From positions 310,001 to 374,000 of the forward strand of contig JAWKWL010000004.1 of assembly GCA_041397525.1 (NCBI GenBank): DNA of 64,000 nucleotides. The letters run 5' to 3'. The notes below the pieces were generated by a model. That model did no database searches. It was not told the DNA's origin and saw only the letters and a program-made list of their open reading frames with translations. The number at the start of each line of letters is the position of its first letter. Positions within the stretch are counted from its first letter, which is position 1. Both the position numbers and the translations under genes were made by a program. This stretch comes from BOKV01 sp041397525. Its GTDB lineage: Bacteria > Pseudomonadota > Alphaproteobacteria > Rhizobiales > Rhizobiaceae. Below, piece by piece: positions 7,460 through 17,700 of this stretch.

Positions 7460-8705
7460 TTGTTTCCAGCCATTCCTCAATTCGGGCATTTAGTGCCTCG
7501 TGGATTGCCTCATCTTCCAGGTCGTCGAAAATCTCCTCGACAAATGCCTTGACCAGAAGCGCGCGGGCCAACTTCTCCGGAATGCCACGCGCGCGAAGAT
7601 AGAACAGGTGGTTGTCGTCGATATCGGTGACTGTCGCGCCATGCGCGCACTGCACGTCATCGGCAAAGATTTCCAGTTCCGGCTTTGCGGAAAATTCGGC
7701 CTCATCCGACAGCAGCAGGGTGTTGCAGGCCATGCGGGCATCGGTCTTCTGCGCGATTTGCGCAACGCGGATCTCGCCCTGGAATACGCCCCTGCCCTGA
7801 TCCGTCACCACATTGCGGAATATCTCGGTCGAAACCGTCTCCGGCACTTCGTGACAGAGGCTGGTCGTGACATCGACATGTGCCGTGCCGCCGATCAGGT
7901 TGACACCCCTGATCTTCAACTCGGAACCCTCGCCGCGCACCATGACGTTGATTTCGCGGCGCACAAGCGCACCACCTGCGTTGAGTGCCAGAATGGTCAG
8001 GCGCGAATCCTTGCCGAGCGTCACATTCAACTGGGCGAGATGCGTCGCGGCATCGCCTTCCTGCTGGACAATTACCCAGGTCGCCGATGCACCTTCACCC
8101 AGTGTCAGGCCCGTTACCGTGTTGCAATGCGCGGCAACACCGTCAGCGCTTGCGTACTGCTCGATGATGGTGGCACTGGCACCGGCGTCCAGTTCGACCG
8201 CATGGCGGAGCACCGAAGCATCCGGGCCGGTGCTGCCATGTACCAGAGCGAGCGGCTGACCCAGATTGACATTGCGGTCAATCGCAATACGGGCACCATT
8301 GACGGCGAGCATCGAATTGAGAAGGGCAATGGCATCAGCCTGGTTGCGATAACCGGGCGCGGCTGCGCCCGGTGTGACGCTCACCCCGCCAGGCAGCGCA
8401 TCGGCTGCACCTGTCAGGAAATGCCCGTCAAGGAACGGCAGGCGGACCGACGGGCAGATTGCCGGGTTTGCGGCCAGGAATTGCCCTGCCTGCTGATCCG
8501 ACGGTGCTTGCGAAAGTCCCGCAAATTCCTTCAGCGAATTGCGAAGGTCGGTGTAGTGCCAGGCTTCCACGCGGCGCGTCGGCAGGCCACGTTCGCGCAG
8601 GGCATTGGCGGCAGCAGCGCGTGCGGCATCCGGCGGCAACAGCGCGCCGCTTGCAGCAAGGATTGCTTCCTCGGCACCGGTCAGCTTTTCGATCTTTTTC
8701 AGCAT
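7452..8705 (-). CDS. sufD: Fe-S cluster assembly scaffold subunit SufD
   Basis: A 417-residue SufB/SufD-family protein, the SufD partner of the SufBC2D scaffold. The C-terminal SufBD beta-helix signature is clear: ARMACNTLLLSDEAEF, FADDVQCAHGATV, LFYLRARGIPEKLARALLVKAFVEEI. The start at 8705 (MLKKIEKLTG) is chosen because AGGA stands six bases upstream; the ATG two codons earlier abuts the AGGA. It follows sufC by 12 bases and overlaps sufS. The gene reads through without interruption, in contrast to sufB. Confidence 0.95.
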   Translation of the reverse strand: MLKKIEKLTGAEEAILAASGALLPPDAARAAAANALRERGLPTRRVEAWHYTDLRNSLKEFAGLSQAPSDQQAGQFLAANPAICPSVRLPFLDGHFLTGAADALPGGVSVTPGAAAPGYRNQADAIALLNSMLAVNGARIAIDRNVNLGQPLALVHGSTGPDASVLRHAVELDAGASATIIEQYASADGVAAHCNTVTGLTLGEGASATWVIVQQEGDAATHLAQLNVTLGKDSRLTILALNAGGALVRREINVMVRGEGSELKIRGVNLIGGTAHVDVTTSLCHEVPETVSTEIFRNVVTDQGRGVFQGEIRVAQIAQKTDARMACNTLLLSDEAEFSAKPELEIFADDVQCAHGATVTDIDDNHLFYLRARGIPEKLARALLVKAFVEEIFDDLEDEAIHEALNARIEEWLETNG

Positions 8706-8717
8706 GGCCATTCCTGC

Positions 8718-9476
8718 TTATGCCGCTTGCGCTATGACATCGGCATAGCCGTTTTCTTCCAGATGCTGCGCCAGTTCCGGCCCACCAGACTTGATGATGC
8801 GGCCCTTGTAGAGCACATGCACGGTGTCGGGCACGATGTGCTCGAGCAGGCGCTGGTAGTGGGTGATGACGATGAAGGAGCGGTCTGGCCCGCGCAGCGC
8901 GTTGACGCCGTCGGAAACGACTTTCAGCGCATCGATGTCGAGGCCGGAATCAGTTTCATCCATGACGCAAAGCTTTGGCTGCAACAGCGCCATCTGCAGG
9001 ATTTCGGCGCGCTTCTTCTCGCCGCCAGAAAAACCGACATTGAGCGGACGCTTCAGCATGTCCATGGATATGCCGAGCTTGCCGGCCTCTTCCTTGACGC
9101 GGCGGATGATTTCCGGCGTCGTATATTCGGTTTCACCACGCGCCTTGCGCTGCGAGTTCATCGCCGCCTTGAGGAAGTTCATCATGGCGACGCCGGGAAT
9201 TTCCACCGGATACTGGAAGGCGAGGGGAAACAGGCCTGCTGCAGCGCGCTCGTCCGCCTCCATTTCGAGGATGGACTGGCCGTTGAAGATTACATCGCCG
9301 GATGTGACCTCATAGCCGTCACGCCCCGAAAGCGCATAGGAAAGTGTCGACTTGCCCGAGCCGTTCGGCCCCATGATGGCAGCCACTTCTCCCGGTTTGA
9401 CGGTAAGGCTAAGCCCCTTGATGATTTCGGTGCCGTCTTCTTCGAGCGCGACATGGAGGTTCTTGATTTCGATCAT
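8718..9476 (-). CDS. sufC: Fe-S cluster assembly ATPase SufC
   Basis: A 252-residue ABC-type ATPase that energises the SufBCD scaffold. It has Walker A GPNGSGKST, the ABC signature FSGGEKKRAEI and the SufC-specific Walker B region CVMDETDSGLDIDAL. The start at 9476 (MIEIKNLHVAL) has AAGGA seven bases upstream; a start at 9524 is less likely. sufC would normally follow sufB directly. Here it follows three foreign-looking genes, separated from the nearest by about 45 bases. Confidence 0.96.
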   Translation of the reverse strand: MIEIKNLHVALEEDGTEIIKGLSLTVKPGEVAAIMGPNGSGKSTLSYALSGRDGYEVTSGDVIFNGQSILEMEADERAAAGLFPLAFQYPVEIPGVAMMNFLKAAMNSQRKARGETEYTTPEIIRRVKEEAGKLGISMDMLKRPLNVGFSGGEKKRAEILQMALLQPKLCVMDETDSGLDIDALKVVSDGVNALRGPDRSFIVITHYQRLLEHIVPDTVHVLYKGRIIKSGGPELAQHLEENGYADVIAQAA

Positions 9477-9520
9477 TTTTTGTCCTTGCTTTTTCCAGAT
9501 CAGCAGCTGACGGTTCCTTC

Positions 9521-10066
9521 TCACTCGATGGGTGGCAAAGGCTCCGGACTCTTTTCTTCGCCGTCTGAACTCATGTCCTTGACATAGCTACACATATCGA
9601 CGGAATACAGATTACTTGCTCCCTCCACTGGAGTTACTTCGAATTCAATGTCCGCTTGATAAGCTAAGGCGCCGAAAAACAGTTCCGGTACACCGCAATC
9701 ACCGGTTCCCATGCCAGTAAGTACACGGATAATTCCCTTTGCTTGTCCCTTAACGGTTTCATTTATACTAATTGTCGTTAGCGCCATCGGGAAGTCGCCA
9801 CCCGCGGTGGTCATGCTGGCAATGTTTGTTCCATTGAGACTTAATTCTGCGCCCGTACTTTTGATTACCTTAGAGTAAGGCCCAGCAACGAACTCAACTA
9901 CGTTCCCGCGAATAATGTTTTGCGCCTTTTTCTCACGCAACGCTGTCAGATCAACGGGGCCAGAGCCCGTGCGGGCCTCCAGAACATCCGCACATTGGCA
10001 TGCGAGAACACAAGTGGGCGTGCTCAAAACCAAAGCGGAGGTGATTGCAGCTGTATTCCAGAACAT
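9521..10066 (-). CDS. Secreted cysteine-rich protein, possible NTR/TIMP-like fold
   Basis: A 181-residue protein with a signal peptide (hydrophobic residues 5-20) that is cut near ACQCADV, leaving a Cys-x-Cys at the mature N-terminus. Downstream are IIRGNVVEFV, INETVKGQAKGIIRVLTG and a GDCGVPELFFG element. Cysteine at the very N-terminus, a 'RG-V' strand, a 'KG' strand and a later CG pair resemble bacterial NTR/TIMP-like domains. This is fold-level resemblance only, judged by eye. The C-terminus is acidic and Pro-rich. Its ATG overlaps the stop of the gene before it (TAATG). Base composition looks lower in GC than the flanking suf genes. It has no known role in Fe-S assembly. Confidence 0.7.
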   Translation of the reverse strand: MFWNTAAITSALVLSTPTCVLACQCADVLEARTGSGPVDLTALREKKAQNIIRGNVVEFVAGPYSKVIKSTGAELSLNGTNIASMTTAGGDFPMALTTISINETVKGQAKGIIRVLTGMGTGDCGVPELFFGALAYQADIEFEVTPVEGASNLYSVDMCSYVKDMSSDGEEKSPEPLPPIE

Positions 10067-10419
10067 TACCCCACGCTCCCCTCGTTCCTGCTGCCGCCCT
10101 TAGCCGCCTTGACCGCCTGGAATTCTTCATACTGCATCTGGATGTTGTGTCTCAGTTGCCGCTTCTTTCTTGCCTGCAGAATTGAAACCACTATCGCAGG
10201 CACAAAGAAGAGGACCGTCCAAACACCAAAATCCAGCAGGCCGGCTACTACGCCGATGGCCGCTACAATCAGCGAAAACGCAAGTAGCGCAACTCCATAA
10301 TCCTGCGTGTTCTCCGTGTTGAAGGATTTCCGGTTATTGGATGTTTCACCGAGATTGTTTTTTTCTGCAAGGATCCTGGAAAGCGCTATTCCCAATTCGC
10401 CGCCTGGATTTCCTCTCAT
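10066..10419 (-). CDS. Small two-helix membrane protein in suf insertion (copy B)
   Basis: A 117-residue unrecognised protein with two adjacent hydrophobic helices (about residues 43-78), a basic stretch ARKKRQLRHN and a hydrophilic tail. The start at 10419 is preferred because GGGGAG lies eight bases upstream and its ATG overlaps the stop of a preceding micro-ORF (ATGA). The last five residues, EGSVG, and the underlying bases are identical to the end of sufB. The protein weakly resembles the neighbouring copy C in layout: NPG near the start, a G-I-x-x-S-R segment, two helices, basic stretch, then a Q-x-x-Y-x-x-F pattern. They may be distant paralogs. Confidence 0.65.
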   Translation of the reverse strand: MRGNPGGELGIALSRILAEKNNLGETSNNRKSFNTENTQDYGVALLAFSLIVAAIGVVAGLLDFGVWTVLFFVPAIVVSILQARKKRQLRHNIQMQYEEFQAVKAAKGGSRNEGSVG

Positions 10420-10490
10420 CGCGATACTCCCCGCAATTGATCTTCCATTGTGAATGCTGCACACCAAGCAACATTATAATCGGCCTGCAT
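10416..10490 (-). CDS. 24-codon micro-ORF in suf insertion
   Basis: A micro-ORF (MQADYNVAWCAAFTM...) starts at the ATG of a TGATG overlap and stops at the ATGA overlap with the next gene. A GGGAG sequence precedes it. Its size and position suggest a translational-coupling leader or the remnant of a longer gene. There is no evidence that the peptide itself has a function. Confidence 0.35.
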   Translation of the reverse strand: MQADYNVAWCAAFTMEDQLRGVSR

Positions 10491-10529
10491 CACCCTACGC
10501 TCCCTTCCAGCGTAATACCGATCCCAACC
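10489..10529 (-). repeat. Second copy of the sufB 3' end
   Basis: On the minus strand this segment reads GATCGG(T)ATT... to GGGTGATGCA, and in frame encodes GIGITLEGSVG-stop, against GISLEGSVG-stop at the true end of sufB (10904-10944). The differences are mainly at third codon positions (ATT/ATC, CTG/CTT, GAA/GAG, GTA/GTG). It is the tail of an 18-codon micro-ORF. Confidence 0.75.
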
Positions 10530-10546
10530 GCGAATACCTCGGTCAT
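10490..10546 (-). CDS. 18-codon micro-ORF carrying a sufB-like C-terminus
   Basis: The reading frame MTEVFAVGIGITLEGSVG starts at an ATG that overlaps the stop of copy C (ATGA) and ends at a stop that overlaps the next ATG (TGATG). The second half copies the last residues of SufB, and 'E-FAV' also echoes the upstream SufB segment MEFAVEAQ. The simplest reading is that it is the stump of a second sufB 3' end left by recombination and fused by chance to a start codon. Confidence 0.45.
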   Translation of the reverse strand: MTEVFAVGIGITLEGSVG

Positions 10547-10907
10547 TTGTCGCCGCCTTCCACATCAGAGGCGGCTGTCTTGTCATCCATGAATTGACGA
10601 TACTGCCTTTCTTGTTCCTCCTTTTGGCTGCGTTTCGCCCTCGCCATTCCAATTGGCATGTAAACAATGAAAGCCAGAAATGGCGTTGCCATTATCGTGT
10701 AGATCAAATTGCGCGAGAACCAAGTCTTCACCAGCAGCATCAGGATTGCCACGGCGGCGAGGAATGCCAGCGTGAACATAACGTCGCGACGCTGTTCCCA
10801 TGCATAACTGCGAAATTCGTTCACGCCGCCTTGCAGCTTGACAGCATCGGCCTTAAGCCGGCTGACGCCGATACCCTGATCGTGATCGAAATCCCCGGGA
10901 TTGTGCA

Positions 10908-10908
<1 letters not shown>
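10543..10908 (-). CDS. Small two-helix membrane protein in suf insertion (copy C)
   Basis: A 121-residue unrecognised protein, MHNPGDFDHDQG..., with a hydrophilic N-terminal half, two close hydrophobic helices (about residues 45-62 and 68-88) and a strongly charged C-terminal tail (RAKRSQKEEQERQYRQF). Its ATG at 10908 overlaps the sufB stop (TGATG), so it uses the ribosome binding site (GGGGAG) embedded in the sufB 3' end. A GTG one codon upstream is also possible. The topology suggests an inner-membrane hairpin with both ends in the cytoplasm. No family is recognised. Confidence 0.65.
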
Positions 10909-12447
<1,539 letters not shown>

Positions 12448-12538
12448 GTCCTCACTCCATCCTTTGCGGGTTCAAGGCCCGCCAGTTGATGTTCACGGCC
12501 AATCGCCGCGTTCCGCCTTCATGACACAAAATACCATG

Positions 12539-13708
12539 TCAGGCCAGACGCTTGACCATTTCTTTCCAGGCAGAAAGAAACTGCCCGGCATGCAACTCAC
12601 TCGTTTGCCTGCCAATGCTCAGGCGCAGTGCCGAGCGGGCAAGGTTGTCTTCGATACCCATGGCGTCAAGCACATGGGATTTCCTCACCTTGCCCGACGA
12701 ACAGGCAGAACCTGACGAAAGCGCAAAACCGGCAAGGTCAAGCGCAATGAGCGCGGTTTCAGCCCGGATGCCCGGCAGGGAAAAACAACTGGTGTTGACA
12801 AGCCGTTCAGCACCTTTGGCAAAAACCACCGGTTCGCCCACCTTGTTTCCAGCTTCAAGGGATATAGTGCGCAACTGTGCCTCAATCGAGTCCCTGATAA
12901 TGCCGATCCGCACCAAATCCGCCTGCGACGGCAGATTTTCGAGTGCAGCGGCAAATCCGGCGATGGCAGCAACATTTTCGGTGCCTGCACGCTGGAAGTT
13001 TTCCTGTCCGCCGCCACGCAGAAGCGGCAGCGGCATCACTCCCGCATTGGCAGCGACCAGCGCGCCAACGCCCTGCGGTCCGCCGATCTTGTGCGCGGAG
13101 AAGAAGGCGAAATCAGCGCCTGTTGCGGCAAGCGTTAGTGGCATCTTGCCGAGGCCCTGCACTGCATCAACCACCAGAAAGGCGTTGTGGCCATGCACGA
13201 TGGCAGATATCCGGTACAGTGGCTGGATTGCGCCAGTCTCGTTGTTGGCGAGTTGCACGGCAATCATGGCTGCGCCCTTGGTGCGGTCATGTGCTGCGAG
13301 GGTCCTGTCAAGTCCTTCAAGGTCGATCATGCCATTGCCGTCAACAGGCAGGACCGTGATCCGGCCTGCGTTGAAGCAGCCACCTGCCAGCACGCAGGGA
13401 TGTTCGGTGGCACCAACATAAAGCTGCGATACGTGAATATCGTGACCCGAAGCGCGCAGATGCGGGCTCAGCACATGATGTGCGGCCTCGGTGGCGCCTG
13501 ACGTGAAAGTCACCTGTCTCGCTTCGCAATCCAGAAGCGAAGCCAGTTTCGAGCGAGCATGTTCCACGAGTTTGCGGGCATTGCGGCCTTCGGCATGGAC
13601 CGAGGAAGCGTTGCCAACCCGGTCAAGCGCGTCAATCATGGCAGCGCGGGCTTGTGGCAGCAGCGGCGCTGTCGCGTTGTAGTCGAGATAAATGCGCTGG
13701 TTACCGGA
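12539..13708 (-). CDS. Cysteine desulfurase, NifS/IscS type
   Basis: A 389-residue class V aminotransferase fold protein. It has YLDYNATAPLLP, NASSVHAEGR, FTSGATEAAHHV, the PLP lysine in FFSAHKIGGPQGVGAL and the catalytic cysteine in SSGSACSSGKVRKSHVL, the class I (NifS/IscS) loop. It supplies sulfur, presumably for the suf-encoded machinery that follows on the same strand after 91 bases. Two desulfurases in one suf operon (this and SufS) is usual in rhizobia. The ATG at 13708 (MSGNQRIYLDYN) fits the family N-terminus; a start at 13741 is less likely. No iscR-type regulator gene is present between this gene and sufB. Confidence 0.9.
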   Translation of the reverse strand, partial: SGNQRIYLDYNATAPLLPQARAAMIDALDRVGNASSVHAEGRNARKLVEHARSKLASLLDCEARQVTFTSGATEAAHHVLSPHLRASGHDIHVSQLYVGATEHPCVLAGGCFNAGRITVLPVDGNGMIDLEGLDRTLAAHDRTKGAAMIAVQLANNETGAIQPLYRISAIVHGHNAFLVVDAVQGLGKMPLTLAATGADFAFFSAHKIGGPQGVGALVAANAGVMPLPLLRGGGQENFQRAGTENVAAIAGFAAALENLPSQADLVRIGIIRDSIEAQLRTISLEAGNKVGEPVVFAKGAERLVNTSCFSLPGIRAETALIALDLAGFALSSGSACSSGKVRKSHVLDAMGIEDNLARSALRLSIGRQTSELHAGQFLSAWKEMVKRLA

Positions 13709-13782
13709 CATGGGTCCCACTTTTTGCGCCCAGCCGGGCAATATTCATGGCTTTCGCCTTGAAGCTCTGCCTGCTGATACGC

Positions 13783-13797
13783 AATTTCCTTGAAATT
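13783..13797. promoter_or_regulatory. Palindromic candidate operator between suf and hydrolase genes
   Basis: AATTTC-CTT-GAAATT is a perfect 6+6 base inverted repeat lying in the divergent promoter region, 75 bases upstream of the desulfurase start and about 100 bases upstream of the hydrolase start. I could not match it to a known IscR, Irr or RirA consensus. Confidence 0.35.
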
Positions 13798-13900
13798 ACA
13801 ATCGCGCTTTGTCTATGAAGACCGGTCTGCGACCAAGCTGATCGTAATTGACCGGCAGCAGACCGTCGGGTCGAAGTCGCGCCCCTGCAAAGGAGATAGC

Positions 13901-14584
13901 ATGCCAGAAGTAATTTTCAACGGACCTGACGGGCGGCTTGAGGGCCGATACCAGCCCTCGAAGGACAAGAATGCGCCGATTGCGCTGATCCTGCACCCGC
14001 ATCCGCATCCGAAGTTCGGCGGGACCATGAACAACCAGATCATCTATGATCTGTTCTACATGTTCGTCGAACGGCATTTCACAACGCTGCGCTTCAATTT
14101 TCGTGGCGTGGGCAGAAGCCAGGGTGAATTCGACCATGGCACCGGCGAACTGTCTGATGCAGCGGCAGCGCTTGACTGGGTGCAGACCCTGCATCCCGAT
14201 TCACGCGGTTGCTGGGTGGCCGGTTTCTCTTTCGGGGCCTGGATAGGCATGCAATTGCTGATGCGTCGTCCGGAAATCGAGGGCTTCATCTCGATTGCGC
14301 CACAACCAAATGTATACGACTTTTCGTTTCTGGCGCCCTGCCCGTCGTCCGGCCTGATCATTCACGGAGACCGGGACCGCGTGGCCCCTGCCGCCGACAT
14401 TCAGACATTGGTGGACAAGCTCAAGGCACAAAAGGGAATTGTTATCACGCACAAGACGATCCCCGGCGCGAACCATTTCTTCAACCAGCATTCGGAAGAA
14501 CTGATCGAGGAATGCGGCCTTTACCTGGACAAGCGCCTCGGCCTCATCGAAGGCGGCATTGAAGAGACCATGCTGCTGCGCTGA
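13901..14584 (+). CDS. Alpha/beta hydrolase
   Basis: A 227-residue alpha/beta hydrolase of the small family found in most alphaproteobacteria. It shows LILHPHPHPKFGGTMNN near the start, the LRFNFRGVGRSQGEFDHG strand-turn, the nucleophile elbow GFSFGAW, an Asp in IIHGDRDRVAP and a His in PGANHFF, giving a Ser-Asp-His triad. The substrate is unknown. AAGGAG stands six bases before the ATG at 13901; an upstream in-frame start (13790) has no comparable signal. It is divergent from the suf operon and converges on the RND pump gene across a terminator. Confidence 0.9.
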   Translation: MPEVIFNGPDGRLEGRYQPSKDKNAPIALILHPHPHPKFGGTMNNQIIYDLFYMFVERHFTTLRFNFRGVGRSQGEFDHGTGELSDAAAALDWVQTLHPDSRGCWVAGFSFGAWIGMQLLMRRPEIEGFISIAPQPNVYDFSFLAPCPSSGLIIHGDRDRVAPAADIQTLVDKLKAQKGIVITHKTIPGANHFFNQHSEELIEECGLYLDKRLGLIEGGIEETMLLR

Positions 14585-14646
14585 AAACCCGGAGTTTGCG
14601 AACAGGACACAGGCCCGGACACTGGCAAGAAAACTGGCAAAAGAAA

Positions 14647-14687
14647 GCCGCCGGCGGAGCAATCCTGCCGGCGGTTTTGTTGTTTTC
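14647..14687 (+). terminator. Terminator between hydrolase and RND pump genes
   Basis: GCCGCCGGC pairs with GCCGGCGG around an 11-base loop, then TTTTGTTGTTTT on the plus strand. It terminates the hydrolase transcript and stands between two convergent genes. Confidence 0.8.
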
Positions 14688-14711
14688 CTGCCCAGCCGCT
14701 TCGCGGCTTTC

Positions 14712-17700
14712 CTATTCCGCGGCTTCGCGGCGGGGCGGCCTGCGCCGCTTTGGACCCGTCGCCGAATTGTCGGCCTTCTCATGCCCGGGCAATTGGACAA
14801 CACTCGCCGCTGCCTGTTCCGCCTCGGCAATGTCGGGCTCGGGCATGTCGACCCTCTGAGGCATTTCCACTTCGGCACTTGCAGCCTTCCTGCGCAAAAG
14901 CCGGGCCGGGAAGCCGAATATGCGCGACAACAGGCTGACTTTGGCCGTTGCGTTCGAGCGAGTGAAGATCATCAGCATTGACGGGGTAACGATCAGGGTC
15001 AGTACCGTCGAGAATGCAAGTCCGAAGACAATAGCGCCCGACAGCGAAATCCACCATTGCGTCGATGGCGCGCCGAATGTCGTCTCATGGTTCATGATCT
15101 CGAGGTTGACGGCAAAGGCAATTGGCAACACGCCGAGGATTGCCGTAACCGCAGTCAACACGACCGGGCGCGCACGTTCACGGCAGGTTTGCAGAACGGC
15201 ATCGAGCTTGTCCCATCCCTCCCTGCGCAAATGATCATAGGTGTCGATCAGAACGATGTTGTTGTTAACGACGACCCCTGCCAGAGCGATGATGCCGATA
15301 CCGGTCATGACGACGCCGAAAGGTTGATCCATGATCATCAGCCCCAGGAAAACGCCGATGGTCGACATCACCACGGCTGACAGTACCAACCCAACCGACA
15401 TGAAGTTGTTGAACTGGGCAAGAAGCACGACAAAGATCAGGAACACCGCCGCGGCGGCTGCCTTGGACAGGAACTCGGCGGCTGCCGCCTGTTCCTCGTC
15501 TTCACCAGCCAGCTTCCAGCGAACACCGCGCTCTTCAAGACCCATCGCCTCAAGCTGCGAAACCACCGATTTGCGCACCGCGTCTGACTGAACGCCTTCA
15601 CGGATACCTGCCTGCACGGTGACCGTGCGGGTGCCATCAATGCGGCTCAGGATACCGGTACTCTTGGCCGGTTCGCGTGTAACGAAGTTGGAGATCGGTA
15701 CTGCACCATTTGGCGTTTCAACCCGCAACTGGTCAAGTGTTGCCAGTGTGCGCCGGTCCTGTGGCAGGCGAAGCCGGATATCGACCGCATCGTCCGAGCC
15801 GGCAGGGCGGTAATCGGTGAGTTTCACACCGGTGGTTACCAGTTGCACTACCGTACCAACAGATCCGGGTCCGATGCCGTATCTGGCAGCCTTGGTCCTG
15901 TCGACATTGAGTTCCCAGTCCACTCCGGGTGGCGGCAGACCGTCGGAAATGTCGATGACATCCGGCGTATTTGCCAGCATTTTCGCAACGTCATAGGCGA
16001 CCGCGTTGATGTTTTGCGGGTCAACCGCACCAAGACGGACCTGGATCGCCTTGCCGGTTGGAGGTCCGGCCTGCGGAACCGAAACCTCGATATCGACGCC
16101 GGGAATGCCCTGCATCGCCACACGGAGGTCCGCAAGGATATCGTTCGCTGCCTTGCGTTCCCGCCAGTCAATGAACTCGTACTGGATCACGCCAACAACG
16201 TCTTCTGCCACCTGCTGTCCGCCAGCCCCGCCAGCCTTGCCAACACGGGTGTAGACGGTCTTGATGCCTGGCCAGCCGAGAATGCGCTGTTCGGCCTGGC
16301 GCACCGCCGTGTCCTTTTCTTCGATGGAAAGATTGCCGCGGGCATGCACGTAGAGCAGGCCGTAATCTGGCTCGACGTCGGGGAAGAACTCCGCGCCATT
16401 GCCGTATTTGCCATAGGCCACAGGCACAGCAACCAGCAGGCCGATACCCAGGAAAAGCACGATGAATGGATGCTTCACGGCCTTGCCGACGATCCACATA
16501 TACATGCCGTCCTTGCCCGGCCCTTCTTCCACCACCGGTTTGGCGAAGATCGCACCAAGTGTTGGTGTAAACACAAGCGCATACAGCATTGATGCCGAAA
16601 GCGTGGCGATCAGGGTGATCGGCATGTATTTCATGAACTCGCCGACGATGCCCGGCCAGAACAGCAATGGCGAGAAGGCCGCGACACGCGTCATGGTGGC
16701 TGCAACCACAGGCCCTGCCATGCGATGAGACGCCAGCGCGAAGGCTTCCTCCTTGGGCATTCCCTCGGTCATGCGCCGTTCGGCGAATTCGGTCACAATA
16801 ATGGCGTCATCCACCAACATGCCGACAGCCAGGATCAGAGAGAAAAGGACAACGATGTTGATCGTCATGCCTGCAAGCGACAGTCCAAGGATGCCCATCA
16901 GGAAGGACGCCGGAATGGCAAGGCCGATCAAAAGCGATGCGCGGCCTGACAGGGCATAGAGGATGACGATAAACACCAGGATGACGGCGGTCAGAACGCT
17001 GTTTTCCAGATCACCCAGAAGCTGGCGAATGTTCGTGGACTTGTCCTGGCTGAAGCTGACTACAGCCCCTGGCGGAAGAGATTTGGCGAAATCCTCCGCC
17101 ACGACCTTCACGTCATCGACGGTTTCGACAAGGTTGGCACCGGTGCGCTTTGACACTTCGATGGCGATAGCGGGTTTCCCGTCGAGACGCGCTATGGTTT
17201 CCGCGTCCTTGTAGGTGGAGCGAATGGTCGCGAGATCGCGTGCGCGCACCACCGCATTCGGTCCAGCGACGATCGGCAGGTTTGCGACATCCTCCACCGT
17301 TTCGATAAGCGATGGAACCTTGACGGGATAACGGCCCTCACCGCCTTCGAGCGCACCAGCGGCCACAAGCGAGTTGTTGGCGCGCACGGCGCCAATCATC
17401 TGGTCAAGTTGAAGACCATAGGAACTCAGTTTCACCGGATCAATGATGATCTCGACCAGGTCTTCGCGCGCACCCTGAAGAGCAGCATCAAGAACACCCG
17501 GCACCTCTTCGATGCGGTCGCGCATGGCACGCGCGGCGACGGTAAGCGCACGTTCGGACACGTCCCCAGAAAGGGTGACGACAAGAACCGGAAACTCGGA
17601 AATGTTGACTTCGTTGACGGTAGGCTCGTCCGCACCATCAGGCAGATCGCGCTTGGCGTCTGAAACCTTGTTGCGAACGTCATCAAGTGCCTTGTTGAGA

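Noticed and set aside
7500..9587. A 695-codon plus-strand open frame across the suf genes
   Set aside because: It lies entirely opposite sufS, sufD and sufC, which match their families from end to end. High GC with third-position bias leaves the antisense frame open; it has no domain signature.
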